Below the pieces are notes generated by a model that saw nothing but the letters and a program-made list of their open reading frames with translations, ran no database searches and was not told the origin of the DNA. 64,000 bases of DNA from Dimorphilus gyrociliatus (Eukaryota; Annelida; Polychaeta; Dinophilidae): assembly GCA_904063045.1 (NCBI GenBank), contig CAJFCJ010000014.1, positions 372,001 through 436,000 of the forward strand, written 5' to 3'. The position numbers were made by a program, and so were the translations under genes. This document shows positions 1 through 11,563 of this stretch, one piece after another (within the stretch, counting starts at the first letter, position 1; each line of letters starts with the position of its first letter).

Positions 1-544
1 TTCTGCGTCGAAAAAAATCAGCGTCTAGTTTTTAAAATCTACATGAAATATATGAAAGAAACCTCTCAGTTTATAATTGATTTCAATTGTTAAATTGGTA
101 AGAATATTTGAAGAAGAGATGAGCAAATAAAAATACTGTTGATTATCTCTCTTGGGATCAAAGATAAACAAGTTTCTCTTCCTGCAAAATGCGTCCACCT
201 GTGCAATAGACCTACGCTCTTCTCCTCTGAAGAGATAATAGCAAGCTCCTCTGTAGAAATATCCATCGCTGCGACTACAGGCTATTGAAGGAGAGAGTTG
301 AGGAGTTTTTCACCCCAATTCATATATCACTTTACCTCTCTGAATTCGTTTTTCGCATCTGATTATAGGAAGAAATCTCGTGTAATAGATAAAGTTCATT
401 AACCTTCTATAAAAGATAACACAAGTTATTTTCATTAATCATATATATGTGAATACTACAATGCTTTGAATTTTTGATCAATTTTATCTTTCACTTTAAG
501 AGAATGCTATTTCGAAAAATGCTCTCGTTTTTATTAAGATCTAA
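1..544. other. gene-free flank, left edge
   Basis: I see no coding exon, RNA gene or repeat that I can support in this stretch. It lies downstream of the minus-strand SRCR gene and probably holds its 3' untranslated region. The part near 180 to 310 is less AT-rich than its surroundings, but no frame stays open with a recognisable product. Confidence 0.4.
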
Positions 545-2325
545 CTATCTATTGAAGGTGATACAAACCAACTTGATCCAGTTTGATTGAAATTGACACG
601 ATGAAAAGTTGACAGCATTTGTACAATTTAAATTGAATAATGACATTCCAAAGTATCTTAACCGTATTCGATGAAAAGAAGTTGAACCTGCAGAAAATCC
701 AAAATATCCGCAAACTAGTTTTGCTTCTTTCCAATACAAGTAGAATGGATTAATGTGATACCAGGATTTCTTGTAATATATCTGAAGACTTCCTTCAAAT
801 TCACTTTTTTCATTTACTTTACCAGTTTCCGCAAATAAACTGCCTTTTGAAAAACTATATAGTCTGAGATCCATATCTTTATTGAACAAATGAATATGGC
901 GAGTTAGAGAAATGATAAGGAAAACAAGCAATTTACCTTTATGTTCCATTATGTCATTTTCACAATATATTTGAAAGGTGAAAAAGAGATCGGTAGATAT
1001 TTCTAATGAGCATCCATTCAAGTATGAATCGTCCCATTTGCAATTCTTCAATATGGGCCAATGAGTATCGTTTATTGCAGAATTCTGATATTTAAATATG
1101 TCGTTTGTCTAAATAAAGAGAATATTAATCAATCAGTTTGTCAATTCGTCAATTCATCAGTCAAAAAACAAACGTATTTCGCTTTCATTTTCACACTGAT
1201 CCCGTGAAAGTATATATCAGGTTTAACTGGTTTAAGAGTCAAACCTAAACGTTGACAATTCGCACTCATTGCCATCTGAATATCTTCGTTTATTGAATAG
1301 GCCAAGGGAATTACGCCAAATCTTCGAGAATCTATGTAGTGAAGAACTATTACGCTGCTGCTGCTTGTTTTTGGAGTGTGGTAAAAGTATTTGTAATAGA
1401 ATGAAGGAGTCTCTCTGATGGAGACATCTTTTTAAACAACTGCGATTAAGATCATCTGCTGAGCATCATAATTGAATGCAATACCTTGAATATCATTTTC
1501 CGAGCAGTGAACGTCACTGAATAGAGAAGGTGTAGAGATATTTTCTAAAACAGTTAATTCATTATCAACAATTTCGACAAATGCCTTTTTTTCAATGTTT
1601 TCAATGTTGATTTTGGACTGAACTCTTCTGCATACTTCTCCATGTTTGGCCTCCTTTGCAGACAGTTTGTAGAATTGTTGATTGATTCTCAAGAGTATAC
1701 TAAAAGATACGGAACGGAGTGTGTTTGCTGCTATCAGCACTGTGTTGAGAGAGAGATGAAAAAGATATGTAAATTGAATAGACAGGAGGGTTTGAACGAT
1801 TTACTTGGAGATTTCTTGAGGAAACACTTCAAACAGTAGTAATTGGTACAAGATTGGCAGTTTGCTATTTGAATGGTTCTGATGGATTGACGTTTTTACG
1901 ATTTAAGAGTTTGAATGCTTCGCTGTGTAGTATATACCTTTTTGCTATTCGATCCTTAATGATTGCCTTAATAATGCTAGAATTGCGCTTAAATTCTGTA
2001 CGATATACAAATGGACGGAGACGTTGTATTTGCTTTCACAACGAAGTGACTATTGTAAGAGAAACAAACCTTTCATACAAATATTGGCTGTGCTATGCAG
2101 GTTATCATATCCCATTGAAGAACATATGGCATTATTCTGTTCTATTGATAGTTGACCAAACAGCATTGAATATGTAGTTCTGTTGTCTAGTGATATTGCA
2201 TTTAATGCTCCATAGACATATGACGGATTTTGTTGTATAGGAGAAATGAAGTACGTGATCTTTTCGCTAGAGAAAAGAGGAAGAAACGCAGTGAATATAA
2301 ATACCGAAAGAGGAAGAGAAGCCAT
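545..2325 (-). CDS. secreted protein with degenerate SRCR domains
   Basis: I recognise scavenger-receptor cysteine-rich (SRCR) domains, which bind ligands in secreted or cell-surface proteins. The start at 2325 gives a hydrophobic signal peptide (MASLPLSVFIFTAFLPLF). Exons that fit splice consensus and frame run 1485 to about 1739, 1174 to 1427, 937 to 1108 and 545 to 876, with introns of 57, 65 and 60 nt. The exons between about 1740 and 2067 are not resolved. Several SRCR-like units can be seen, each with the pattern of an A-x-x-x-C helix followed by a Gly or a Leu-rich strand; examples are the residues around EAKLVCGYFGF in the last unit and EAKHGEVCRRV in a middle one. Many canonical SRCR cysteines are missing, so the domains are diverged. 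The last unit ends in LVC a few residues before the stop. SRCR is likely but not certain, and no partner or pathway is indicated. Confidence 0.6.
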
Positions 2326-3777
2326 TTGAATTTGTATAGAAATCACTGAGTGTTTTAATTCATGAATTGAACATAAGAGCAATATGCAAATGATTCAAAG
2401 TAACATTGCCTTTATTCAATTTATAGTGAAACTGCTAAGTATAACATAAAATCACTTTTACGTGCTTTCTATCAAATTACATGGCAACACTTTTCTGAAA
2501 TTACCTTCAATGTAAATATAGGAAATGTTTAGTTATATTCATTTAGGAAATTGCTGTAGTAGTCAATTCTTAAATTACAGTATTCACTTAAATTGTCTCT
2601 CTACTAGTTGCCGTCTACATCATATGAATGTATTATTGTATTATTTCGTAAGTTATATATCATTTTTATACAGTATAGTGATTGTGATTTTTTTGTATAA
2701 CTCTAATGATATTCCTTTCAGGAATCTGGCTTGTGATTAAACTGTTTACGAATTATTGAGAGTTTCGATGTAAGCTCCAACAGCCGAGACATTCATTCTT
2801 TTGGTATCATTTTTAATAAATTTTATACTTCAACTATCCAGAGTTGAACATGTAATATCTCATTTCAATAATTAATAATATAAAAACACAAATATATAGT
2901 TTATACTGAATATCGCTGTTTACTGAATGATTAAGTCTGATTTAGAGATCAATTGGATATAAGTTCCTCTTTAATATTTATCTTTTCACGAGGCAGTTCG
3001 TGTCCAAAGCTAAGAAATTGCTTGAATTGAATAGTTCGCTAGAAAACTTCTAATGAGGTATTAAAATTATTGAACATTTTTTAAATGCAATTAACAGCTA
3101 CAAATTGTTTGATAGCATTATGGAGTTGTTAATTAATATATCTAAAAAAGGGAAACAGTTATCAGGGAGGCATTCTTTCTAAAGGTGATAATCTGATGAA
3201 GAGGGAGATCGCATTTGGCACAAAACAAACACTTCATATACCTATTGTCATCTTTCAGAAACGGTTTTGTTGCAGTCCAGAAATGCAAAGGGGATGAGGC
3301 TTAAAATCTGAAAAGAAAACAGTTTTACTAAATCTATTATCTACCCTGCTGTCGTCACAATCATTTGTATATGAAAGATGTTTGTGCATTTATACATAAA
3401 CTTATAAGCAATACAAATTAAATTTATCATTCGTACGTATATTACATTCTCTTCAATACTCAATCAATTGAGCAATATAACTAATAAAGGCTGTTTCATT
3501 GTTTAAAAGGGGTTCTATTTATAATTACTACCTTAAAAAGAACTCTATTTCCTAATCCAAATAATTAACTTGCATTTATATAAAGTATGTAACTATGATT
3601 CTATAGGTTGAGTTAACTTCGAAAAGTGTGGAAGTAAGGGTAAAATTTCAAAAAGAGGGGTTACAAAATGTGAGTTCGCTTTTTAAGGGAATTGAAGAAA
3701 TTTAAATATTAGTATTACAGTGTTGAACAGACTATGTTGTAGGTTTTCAGCTTTTGACATAGAATTAGCCAGTCGAA
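2326..3777. other. 1.45 kb intergenic region
   Basis: This AT-rich stretch separates the minus-strand SRCR gene from plus-strand copy A, so it should hold both promoters. I find no exon with supported splice sites and no relic of the neighbouring secreted family. Confidence 0.45.
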
Positions 3778-5036
3778 ATGGAAATAATCAATTCGTTTAC
3801 CGATGGCTATGTTGCTGTTATCTTTTCTATGATTATATCTTTAAGTAGTGGTAAGGTAGACATTCTTAGCATTCTATTTCCTTTATAATTCACAACGAAA
3901 GTATGCTCTCATAATACAGCTACAGAAGTTGGATGGAATCCTCTTGAAATTGTACTCGTAGAAGGTGGACAGCAAAAAACTGCTGCGTTTGGTGTACTTT
4001 CAGGTAGATGGCCAAGTGTTCAGAGGATATCTTGTACCTTTGAAGATGATCTTCCGAGTCAATTGACGACAAAGACACAATTCAATATTCCTGGTAGTCC
4101 CAATTTTGGAATTAAAAGCCATCCTTTCATTTTAACATTGGCGGGAAGGGTCGTAAGAGTGAAATTTCAAGCTGGAAATGATAACGCATGCGAGAATAAG
4201 GTCTATAGTTTAAAGGTACAATGTAAACAACAGGAGATTACGATCAATTTTCCAACAATAAAAGTAATAGTTACGAACACAAAGGACAGTAGCATGTGCA
4301 ATGATCCTCACCTTAACCAAAAAGTGAAAGGAATTGACGAAGATGGTAGAAACGTAACGAGAAATATTTGTTATGATGTCTACGGGACGGAGGGCGATCA
4401 GATGGAATTAATTAGCGATGCTATTCTAGGTTTGTCTCTGTACGTATAGATATTTCTTGTTTAAACGATTCATCATTTCCCAAAGGTACATCTATCGTTG
4501 TTGAACTTCGAGACGACTACTTCATCGGTAAAGTGTTTTTTTCTTCTAAGTTGGGATTGCTCAACGTTACTACGACGGCAATTTCCAATCGAGGACAGAA
4601 AATTACCCATTGGGGAAAGGAAGACTTATATGTAATCGGCGAGATAACCACACACGTTCAAGCAGTCCTTAAACTGTCGCTGGATAATCTTATAATTGAA
4701 TACAACGACGGGAAGAGATGTCAATCAATTAGAATTGTTAGAATTCAACAGACATTCGGAAAGAGCTATCTAAATGTGCTTATCGAAAAATCAACTAATA
4801 AAGATGGCGTATTTGACAAGCATCACGGTGGTATTTTTGGTTCAATTGCCAATCAACAGTACCAATTCTGTTACCCTGTTCAAGGAGAAGAAAACGTCAC
4901 TGTAGTTAAAATTAATGGAAGATTTGTTAAAGCTTTTCTAAAGGATAAACCTGATCAAGATCATCAATGTTATTTAATTAGTATTCAAGATCTACTCTTC
5001 CCTAAACATGTTTCTTCGTTTCAAAAGTCATTATAA
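3778..5036 (+). CDS. Calx-beta/ITIH-C secreted protein, copy A
   Basis: Three exons join at 3778-3850, 3920-4429 and 4486-5036, giving 377 residues; both introns (69 and 56 nt) are phase 1. Exon 1 is a signal peptide. Exon 2 is a beta-rich domain resembling Calx-beta, with EGG near its start and a late C-x(5)-YSLKVQC strand, ending in CNDPHL. Exon 3 has VELRDDY, then HHGGIFG, VVKINGRFVK and a terminal CY...LFPK block. Exon 3 plus the DPH and ICYD...GDQMELISD segment resemble the C-terminal region of ITIH heavy chains (DPH, a Cys-aromatic-Asp, G-x-x-GD, HG-hydrophobic-G, terminal Cys-aromatic). The six family cysteines are present, plus two extra. It is isolated from its paralogs by orientation, and convergent with truncated copy B. 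A role in extracellular matrix or cuticle is inference; the family name is my reading. Confidence 0.8.
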
Positions 5037-5342
5037 TAAGTATTCCCCGTTCTGATCAATGATTGAAAAATTATTTCAGTTAAATAAATTATAAATAAAC
5101 AATGCGATAAGACAAATCAATGAAATTGTGATATTATCTATCCAAATGTACTATGTTCGTTTTAGCGGAGAAGATACGCAACGACTTTATAAATTTGATA
5201 CAAAAGATTACATCTTTAGTCTAATAAGAAATTTAATATGTTTATAATTAGGCGTATGAACATATGAAGAATGACGTAATCTCATAAAAGCTAATCATCT
5301 AAGATTGAAAAGAGTCAACAAATGAAAAAATGTCTAGTTGTA
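5037..5342. other. convergent 3' spacer between copies A and B
   Basis: Copies A and B converge on this 306-base spacer. It contains AATAAA-like signals near 5080 for copy A and no further coding potential that I can see. Confidence 0.4.
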
Positions 5343-6131
5343 TTAATAATGCTTTTGAAAATATTTCAAATTCTTTGGATATAAGATCTTGTTTAAATCT
5401 ACTTTATAAAAGTTCTCTCTATCATTGGAGACTCCTTCTCTCGTCGACAATGATTTCATATATCTACCATTCACTTTTAAAACTTTATTTTCACCGAGTA
5501 TTTCGTAGTTTCGTTTTGAAATCACTCCGAATAGACCGCCGTGAAATTTATCAATTATACCTTCATTTAACGATGAATTTCCTATACGAAATGTCAGGCA
5601 ATCTTGGTGAATTTTCAATACTGTTACATTAAGATGTCGTCTATCACTTTTTAGGTTGAAGAAGGACTGTTCCTCTGTTGATTTTACATCCACTCTAAAC
5701 TGTCTATTACTCATGTCAAACTTGTATGAATTTATCCAAAGGAGCTTTTTATCAAAAGGAACATCTATACCAGATGTTGTTACATTTATAAAGCCAATTG
5801 GAGTTTTAAAATAGATTTTATGGATACAAGAATCATCTCTAAGCTTGAAAACAATTGAAGAGTCTGTGTTAAAAAAAAGAAAAGATAAAATGAGAAATGA
5901 GGGAAAGATAAATGAATAATAAAGACAATAATTCAATATCTTACTTAAAATATAATCAGATATTATTTCAAATCCATGTTTTGGTTTTCCTTTCAAATCA
6001 TACGAGACATTAATGCTGACTTTATTAAAATTCTGATCAAATCCATTAACAATTTGCTTCAAGCCAATATCTATATATATATATATATATATATACAGTA
6101 TATAAACAGCAAAAATAGTAAAAATTAACAA
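5343..6131 (-). pseudogene. 5'-truncated copy B of the Calx-beta/ITIH-C family
   Basis: The ITIH-like exon (5343-5863) is intact and open, joined through an 81-nt phase-1 intron (5864-5944) to the end of exon 2 (from 5945). Exon 2 stops being recognisable just upstream of the equivalent of the L-x-Q-x-V-x-G-x-D segment, so the signal exon, the Calx-beta-like domain and the DPH motif are gone. An AT dinucleotide run at about 6070-6096 sits at the break. The family Cys of ICYD is Ser here and the last Cys (RCY in others) is Phe, so both members of the presumed disulfide are lost. Upstream of the break an in-frame ATG at 6131 would give a hydrophobic start made from the AT run (residues reading IYIYIYI). 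Because the frame and splice sites survive, it may still be expressed; otherwise it is a young pseudogene. Confidence 0.6.
6070..6097. repeat. AT dinucleotide microsatellite
   Basis: An uninterrupted alternating A/T run lies at the point where copy B loses homology to its paralogs. On the minus strand, in the frame of copy B, it reads as alternating Ile and Tyr. Confidence 0.8.
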
Positions 6132-6529
6132 GTATAAACTGTAAAGAATCCCTCTTACTATAGCATTTCATCAGATTTATAAGTATAAAGATGAAAATGA
6201 TATGTAAAAAATGAGCCATTTCTTTGTGTCAACTTCCTTGCTGAACCTAAGAGCGAATGCTTAACCGGTTAAACTATCTCTATACTTTTTTATATAATGT
6301 TTTCTTGTTATTTTACTCTTTGAGTTGTGTTTTAAAGCAAAAAAATAACATGCTATTCCCTAGTTTAATTACCACGTGCCAACTATGAAAAGTATGTCGA
6401 CTCTATTGTTTTTATCATGTTGGCATTGATCGATAAGACATTTAGTGTTTAGATTAGCAAAATGATGTATTTAATACATATCTGATTTATCTAATCATAT
6501 TAAGACAGGAAATATTTTAATCTTTTACA
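6132..6529. other. spacer between copies B and C
   Basis: I searched this 400-base stretch on the minus strand for the missing signal and Calx-beta-like exons of copy B and found neither. It is AT-rich and otherwise unremarkable. Confidence 0.45.
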
Positions 6530-7733
6530 TTAATTTATCATTCTTTTAAACATCTCTATGCTCTTTGGATAGAGTATATCGTTCATGTTCATAAAGTAGC
6601 ATGTTTGATCTTCATTAAAATTCCTTTCTCTAAATATGGATTTTACTAATCTATTATTAATCTTTACTACTGCTGTATGTTCATCTTTTTGTACGGGATC
6701 GTAGAAACGATATTGTTTATTTGATATTTCTCCAAATAATCCGCCATGATATTTATCAAGTTCTTGACCTTTTGATGTTGATTGATCAATCATGATATTC
6801 AAGTAGTTTTTACCAATATTTTGATGGACCTTTAGAACTCTAACATTCAAACTTCTTTCCCCTCTCTTAATTCCAATCATTACGTACTCATCCCTTATTT
6901 CAAAATCTATCTTGAAACTATTTCGCTGATTATTCAAAGAGAAATCTTCGGCTACTTGCCATCGAAACCTTCTACGAGGCGGTACAAAGATACTGCTGGT
7001 TGTAATATTTAGAAATCCCAATGGAGTTTGCAAGAGTACCTTCCCTATGTAGAAATCGTCTCGAAGCTCTAACACAACCGCAGATTCTTTAGAGGATAAA
7101 AGAAACATACAATTTAATAACAATCTTTCAATAAACTAATTAAATTACCAAGAATTCGATCGGAAATAATTTCAAATTGATCTCCAGCGTTTCCGTATAA
7201 GTCGTAGCAGATGTTCTTGCGTACTCTACTAGAGGATTCATCCATTCCTTTGACAAGTTGTGTTAAATGAGGATCTTTTTCAGCACTATCACCTTCCTTT
7301 TTTATGACAAGCTTCAACACCGTATTTTCAATTGGTTCAAGCAATTCGTTTGTTGGACATTGTAACTTGACTTCTATGGTAATAGAATCCTTGCCATCTG
7401 GTACAGTACCTTTTGTGGCAGTAAAAGACAAAGTCTTTTGACGATTGCCGGAAGTGAATATTAATAGTTGGGAGGATAAACTAACCGAAGAGGATGGTAC
7501 TTGAACTGTACAGACTAGAACATCTGTTAAAAATGTTCCAATTTTTACAGTAGATTTAACGCCCGCTCCTCCTTCAACTATTGTTATGCAGTCCGGTTTG
7601 AAGCCAAATTCTATAATATATTTCAATAAAATTACTGTATAAAACTTGTAAATAACAAACGAGTACCTTCACCGGCGATCAAGTTCATGGAGAGGGCAAT
7701 AGTTATCAGGAAAAAAGCACTGCGTTTAATCAT
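6530..7733 (-). CDS. Calx-beta/ITIH-C secreted protein, copy C
   Basis: Exons 7667-7733, 7149-7610 and 6530-7086 give 361 residues with phase-1 introns of 56 and 62 nt. The signal peptide starts MIKRSAFFLITIALS. The Calx-beta-like domain has VEGGAGV early on, and exon 2 ends with ICYDLYGNAGDQFEIISD. The DPHL motif is kept but is preceded by Lys rather than Cys, and the Cys expected before the last strand of the Calx-beta-like domain is also absent. The two other cysteines of that domain and both ITIH-part cysteines remain. Exon 3 carries LELRDDFYIGKV, YHGGLFG and a terminal CYFMNMND...YPK. A TATA-like GATATAAAC lies about 50 bases upstream of the start. It belongs to the run of same-strand copies C to F. 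Confidence 0.8.
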
Positions 7734-7774
7734 CTTTTTCAGGATTCTTCTTCTAGCAAGACGCTAAAGCGACT

Positions 7775-7784
7775 GGTTTATATC
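7775..7784 (-). promoter_or_regulatory. TATA-like element upstream of copy C
   Basis: On the minus strand the sequence reads GGGATATAAACC, roughly 45 to 50 bases upstream of the start codon of copy C, which is a plausible TATA position given a very short 5' untranslated region. Other copies have comparable elements. Confidence 0.45.
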
Positions 7785-8360
7785 CCGGCTAAATAAATAT
7801 ATAAACATAAGAAAAAACGCCAAGTTTCTTAAGTGAGTGCGTGTTTATATAAAAAGTAAACTGATATTTGGATAAGGAATTGTTATTTAACCTTAAATTA
7901 ATTGAAGCCTATTAGCCATATATTTATTAAATAAACAAAAATCAAATGACTTTACAATCTTAATGATAATATACATTATTATTAATGATAATCCGAAATA
8001 GGTAATCTCTATCAGACAATTTCAACAAGGTATCCCTTGCTTGGATTAAGTCTAGGGGTCTATACTTTCAATTGGCCCGAAAAAAGTAGGAACTTTAAAT
8101 TGGATAGCTGTTTTATCTTATAAAGAACAGAGTAAATTTTCACAGAAATGACTTGAACTCTCCCAAAACGTATTCATTTGTTCGACTATAAAATATTATA
8201 AGTTTATTTAAGAAATAAAACGACAAAATAGCGAAACCATTTCGTATTAACTAAGTGAAAATAAAATTTGTAGAAACATAAAAATAATAAGATTATATCG
8301 TCACGATTGCATCATACGTTGGACATGTAAATTACTTTAAAGATAAATATTCATATGACA
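7785..8360. other. spacer between copies C and D
   Basis: This AT-rich stretch of about 570 bases should contain the rest of the copy C promoter and the 3' end of copy D. I see no coding exon and no relic. Confidence 0.4.
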
Positions 8361-9569
8361 TTATGAAGACTTTTGAAAATCTTTGACACTTTTTGGAAAT
8401 AGTAAATCTTTCAAGGTTAGTGTAAAGCATTTCTCCTTTTGGTTGAATTCCTGTTTTCTAATCCAAGATTTAACGTATCTTCCATTTATCATTACAGCTG
8501 CGTGACTTTCGTTTTCTTGAACGGGTCTGTAAAATGTATATTGTTTATTGGCAATTTCTCCAAAAATTCCCCCATGAAATTGATCGAATACATTATCCTG
8601 TCCCATTTCTCTACTCATTAAAAGATTTAAATGTTCTTTTCCGTATTCTTCTTTAATCTTGACAATTAAAACGCTAAGAATTCTAAAGCCACTATCGTAT
8701 TTTACGTTGATAGCATTTTTATTACTATTGATTGCTAACATTGGTCCATGTTCTTTATCCAATGTGAAATTTTTCAAGTTGTTCCAAGAGAATTTCGACT
8801 TGGAAGAAGTTTCAATATAAGCAGTATTGATTTCAACAACGCCAAATGGCCCTTGGACGAATACTTTACCGATATAATAGTCATCTCGAAGATGAATGAT
8901 TACCGAGGTATCTACGTTCAATAGAAATTAAATATAATTAGCGAAAATATAAAGATAAAGGAGAAAATCTTACTTAGAATCTTATCGGAAAGAATTTCAA
9001 ATTGATCACCAGATTTACCATATAAATCATAACAAACGGCTTTCGTTTGATTAGAGGACATCTCATCGAAAACCCTAACATTTTGCATTAAATGTGGATC
9101 ATTGCATACTTTTCCTCCAGCAGATTGATCTTCAATATGGATTTTTGCAGTTTTTCGATTAAACGTATTCTGATAATCATTATCGCAATCTATCAGAATT
9201 GTTGCTTCTACTGAATCGCAAGGTATACTATTCTGTAAAGCTAAAACTGAAATTTCAATTGCTTTGTTGTTTGGTGAAAAGAATAGATTCTCTTGCAAAA
9301 TTAGCACTCGTAAGCCAAACTCAGATTGCATATGTAGTAGGCAATGCACATCAATATTTTCATCTATAGATATCACCATTTCACCAGAAGTTCCTTCATC
9401 TATCGTATAACTTGGTTGATTAAAACCAATATCTGTTGAAGTAAGGTTTTATATAGAAATAGATATATGAATAATTGAATAATTATTCTTCTTGATACTT
9501 ACTTTGAGACTGTGCTAAAGTTATGATAAAAAGACCTAAAATTGTTGTAAGCATTACGGAAGCCTGCAT
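8361..9569 (-). CDS. Calx-beta/ITIH-C secreted protein, copy D
   Basis: Exons 9503-9569, 8974-9432 and 8361-8911 give 358 residues; introns of 70 and 62 nt are both phase 1. The signal peptide starts MQASVMLTTILGLFIITLAQS. Exon 2 has IDEGTSGEMVIS and ends CNDPHL, then VCYDLYGKSGDQFEILSDKIL. Exon 3 has IHLRDDYYIGKVF, FHGGIFG, AAVMINGRYVKSW and a terminal CFTL...FPK. All six family cysteines and the DPH motif are intact. A TATAAGA element sits about 70 bases upstream of the start. It has the regular architecture of the array, so the function inferred for the family applies equally here. Confidence 0.8.
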
Positions 9570-9798
9570 ATTTTTCAAGTGTACCTTCGGTAATTGTCAA
9601 CAAGACTGATATACTAAAACAATAGCCTTTCTTATAAAGACGAAATTCTTAGATGAGCAAAGTCATATACAGAACTAAAGTACCTTTTCTAAGAAAGCAT
9701 AAAATAAAAAATGTTGTGATCTAGAAAAAGATATACCAGACCCAGATAGAAAACTTTGCCGACGCCTAATATATAAAATGGGGGATAGGTGGAGAAGA

Positions 9799-9820
9799 GA
9801 GGGGGGGCGGGCGGGCGGCG
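9799..9820 (+). repeat. G-rich run able to form a G-quadruplex
   Basis: A run of seven G followed by C-GGG-C-GGG-C gives at least four G-tracts with one-base loops. It stands alone in strongly AT-rich DNA between copies D and E, and CGGG repeats suggest a microsatellite origin. Confidence 0.7.
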
Positions 9821-9931
9821 ACTGCGAAGGCGATAGAAGATGAAATGATATTTAAATACAAATGTAAATATTTTTTTTATAGGTAATACTGTATTTTTCA
9901 ATTTTAATTGCAGTATACAAGACAATAAAAA

Positions 9932-11215
9932 TTAGAGCATTTTATCTAAACGATTCAAAGGTTTTGAAAACTTTTCAAGTAGATTAGGACTTATAATTTG
10001 ATTTAACAAAAGCGTATAACATGTTTCATTATGATCAAAAGTATTCTTTAAATATGATTTAACAACAACTCCATTCACTTTAACAAGAGTCACTCTTCTA
10101 TTTTTTTGAATTGGTTTAAAAAATTCATAATCTTGATTTGAAACAATTTGGAATATACCGTTATGATGTGTATCGAATACGTTCATTTCACCTGTCGATT
10201 CGTCAATCATAACGTTCAAATAGCTTTCGCCATTCTGTCTGGTCACTCTATTTACTTTTATCACTTGAATTCTGTCGGCTTCATAATAGCTAAATATTGC
10301 AGTTGATCCATACAAGTTGACTGATAAATTTGGTCCAGAATCTTCGTCACCATTAAAATAATTACCCTGACCATTCCAAAATAATTGCGTGTGTTTGCCT
10401 ATAGCTATGCTAATAGTTGATATGATAATATTTTCCAATGGAGTGTTAAAGAATATCTTCCCAACATAATAATCTCGCTGAAATTCGAATATAGACGCAA
10501 GATCTGGAAAAAAGAATTCAGCTATAGTTATTTCGTATTCCCTAATTAGTAATAATAATAATGAAGAGATAGCTAGAAAAATATTCACTTAGAACATTAT
10601 CCGAAATTAGCTCATACTGACTACCAGCTTTTCCAAAAGTATCATAACAGATTAGCTCCTTGACCAGTACACCTTCTTCGTTGACGCCTAAAACCTTTTG
10701 AGAGAAATAGGGAGCTTCGCAATGTCTAGCTGGTGTTGAATTTATTACGTATAAATCCAAATAAGCATTTTTAACATCTATCACTCTTCCCGTTTCCTCA
10801 CTTTCAAAGCATCTCGCTTCTATACGATACTTTTTATCGGAACATGATGAATCGTCGTTTAAGCCAAAAAGTTCTAAATTCTCTATTGGCCATGTTTTTT
10901 TCAAATAGAAACTATCACTGGGAATAACTAAATCAACTGATCCAGGTGACTTGAGCTGACATTCAATAGGATTTATATAAGGCCAACTGTCTAAGCTAGA
11001 GATAATACCAAAGTCCAACATAATCTCTTCACCTTCGATGATAGTAGCATTCGTTTTAAACCATCCTATCGCTACTTCTGCTGTTTGACGCTTCAAAGTT
11101 ATATTTTTTCAATAAGCTACAAGAAAAAACACTTACGTTCTAAATCATAATCATAATAGCTTTCGCACGGTATGGAAAGGTAGAGAAAACATAGTATATA
11201 AAGAATAAAGCCCAT
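9932..11215 (-). CDS. Calx-beta/ITIH-C secreted protein, copy E
   Basis: Exons 11137-11215, 10589-11080 and 9932-10503 give 380 residues; introns of 56 and 85 nt are phase 1. The signal peptide starts MGFILYILCFLYLSIPCES. Exon 2 contains IIEGEEIMLDFGI and all its cysteines. The DPH motif is lost: the equivalent residues are EAPYF after the conserved Cys. The following ICYDTFGKAGSQYELISD is kept, although the usual Gly-Asp there is Gly-Ser. Exon 3 has FEFQRDYYVGKIF, HHNGIFQ in place of HHGGIFG, and a terminal CYTLLLNQIISP. It is thus one of the more diverged but still intact members, with the loss of the putative cleavage site its main oddity. Confidence 0.78.
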
Positions 11216-11563
11216 CTCTTCTCTAGTCGGTGAAATTCACCAATAAATGCCTTAATCATATATCACTCAGTCTAATATACCACATGGACTTTTTTACCAT
11301 CAGTCAATACTATATAGCAAGCAGTATTAAAATACATAGATACTTATGAAATATAATTCACAATTAGAGTTGCATTCTTTCCAGAAGATGATAAAAGAAA
11401 TCTGATATTAGTAATAGGCTGAAAAATATGATTAACCAACAACTGATATGATTGCAACACTATTGAGATACTAGTTGACTAATTTCATTAATTTTCTTAT
11501 TAATCTTTTATTTTCAACATGGAATGCTATAATAATAATAAAAAAATAACATCTATAAGAAGT
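11216..11563. other. spacer between copies E and F
   Basis: AT-rich spacer holding the promoter of copy E and the 3' end of copy F. Nothing else is visible. Confidence 0.4.

Noticed and set aside
9689..9925. Minus-strand frame through the G-rich run
   Set aside because: The Pro/Arg-rich part is a translation of the CGGG repeat, and no family domain or splice site supports it.
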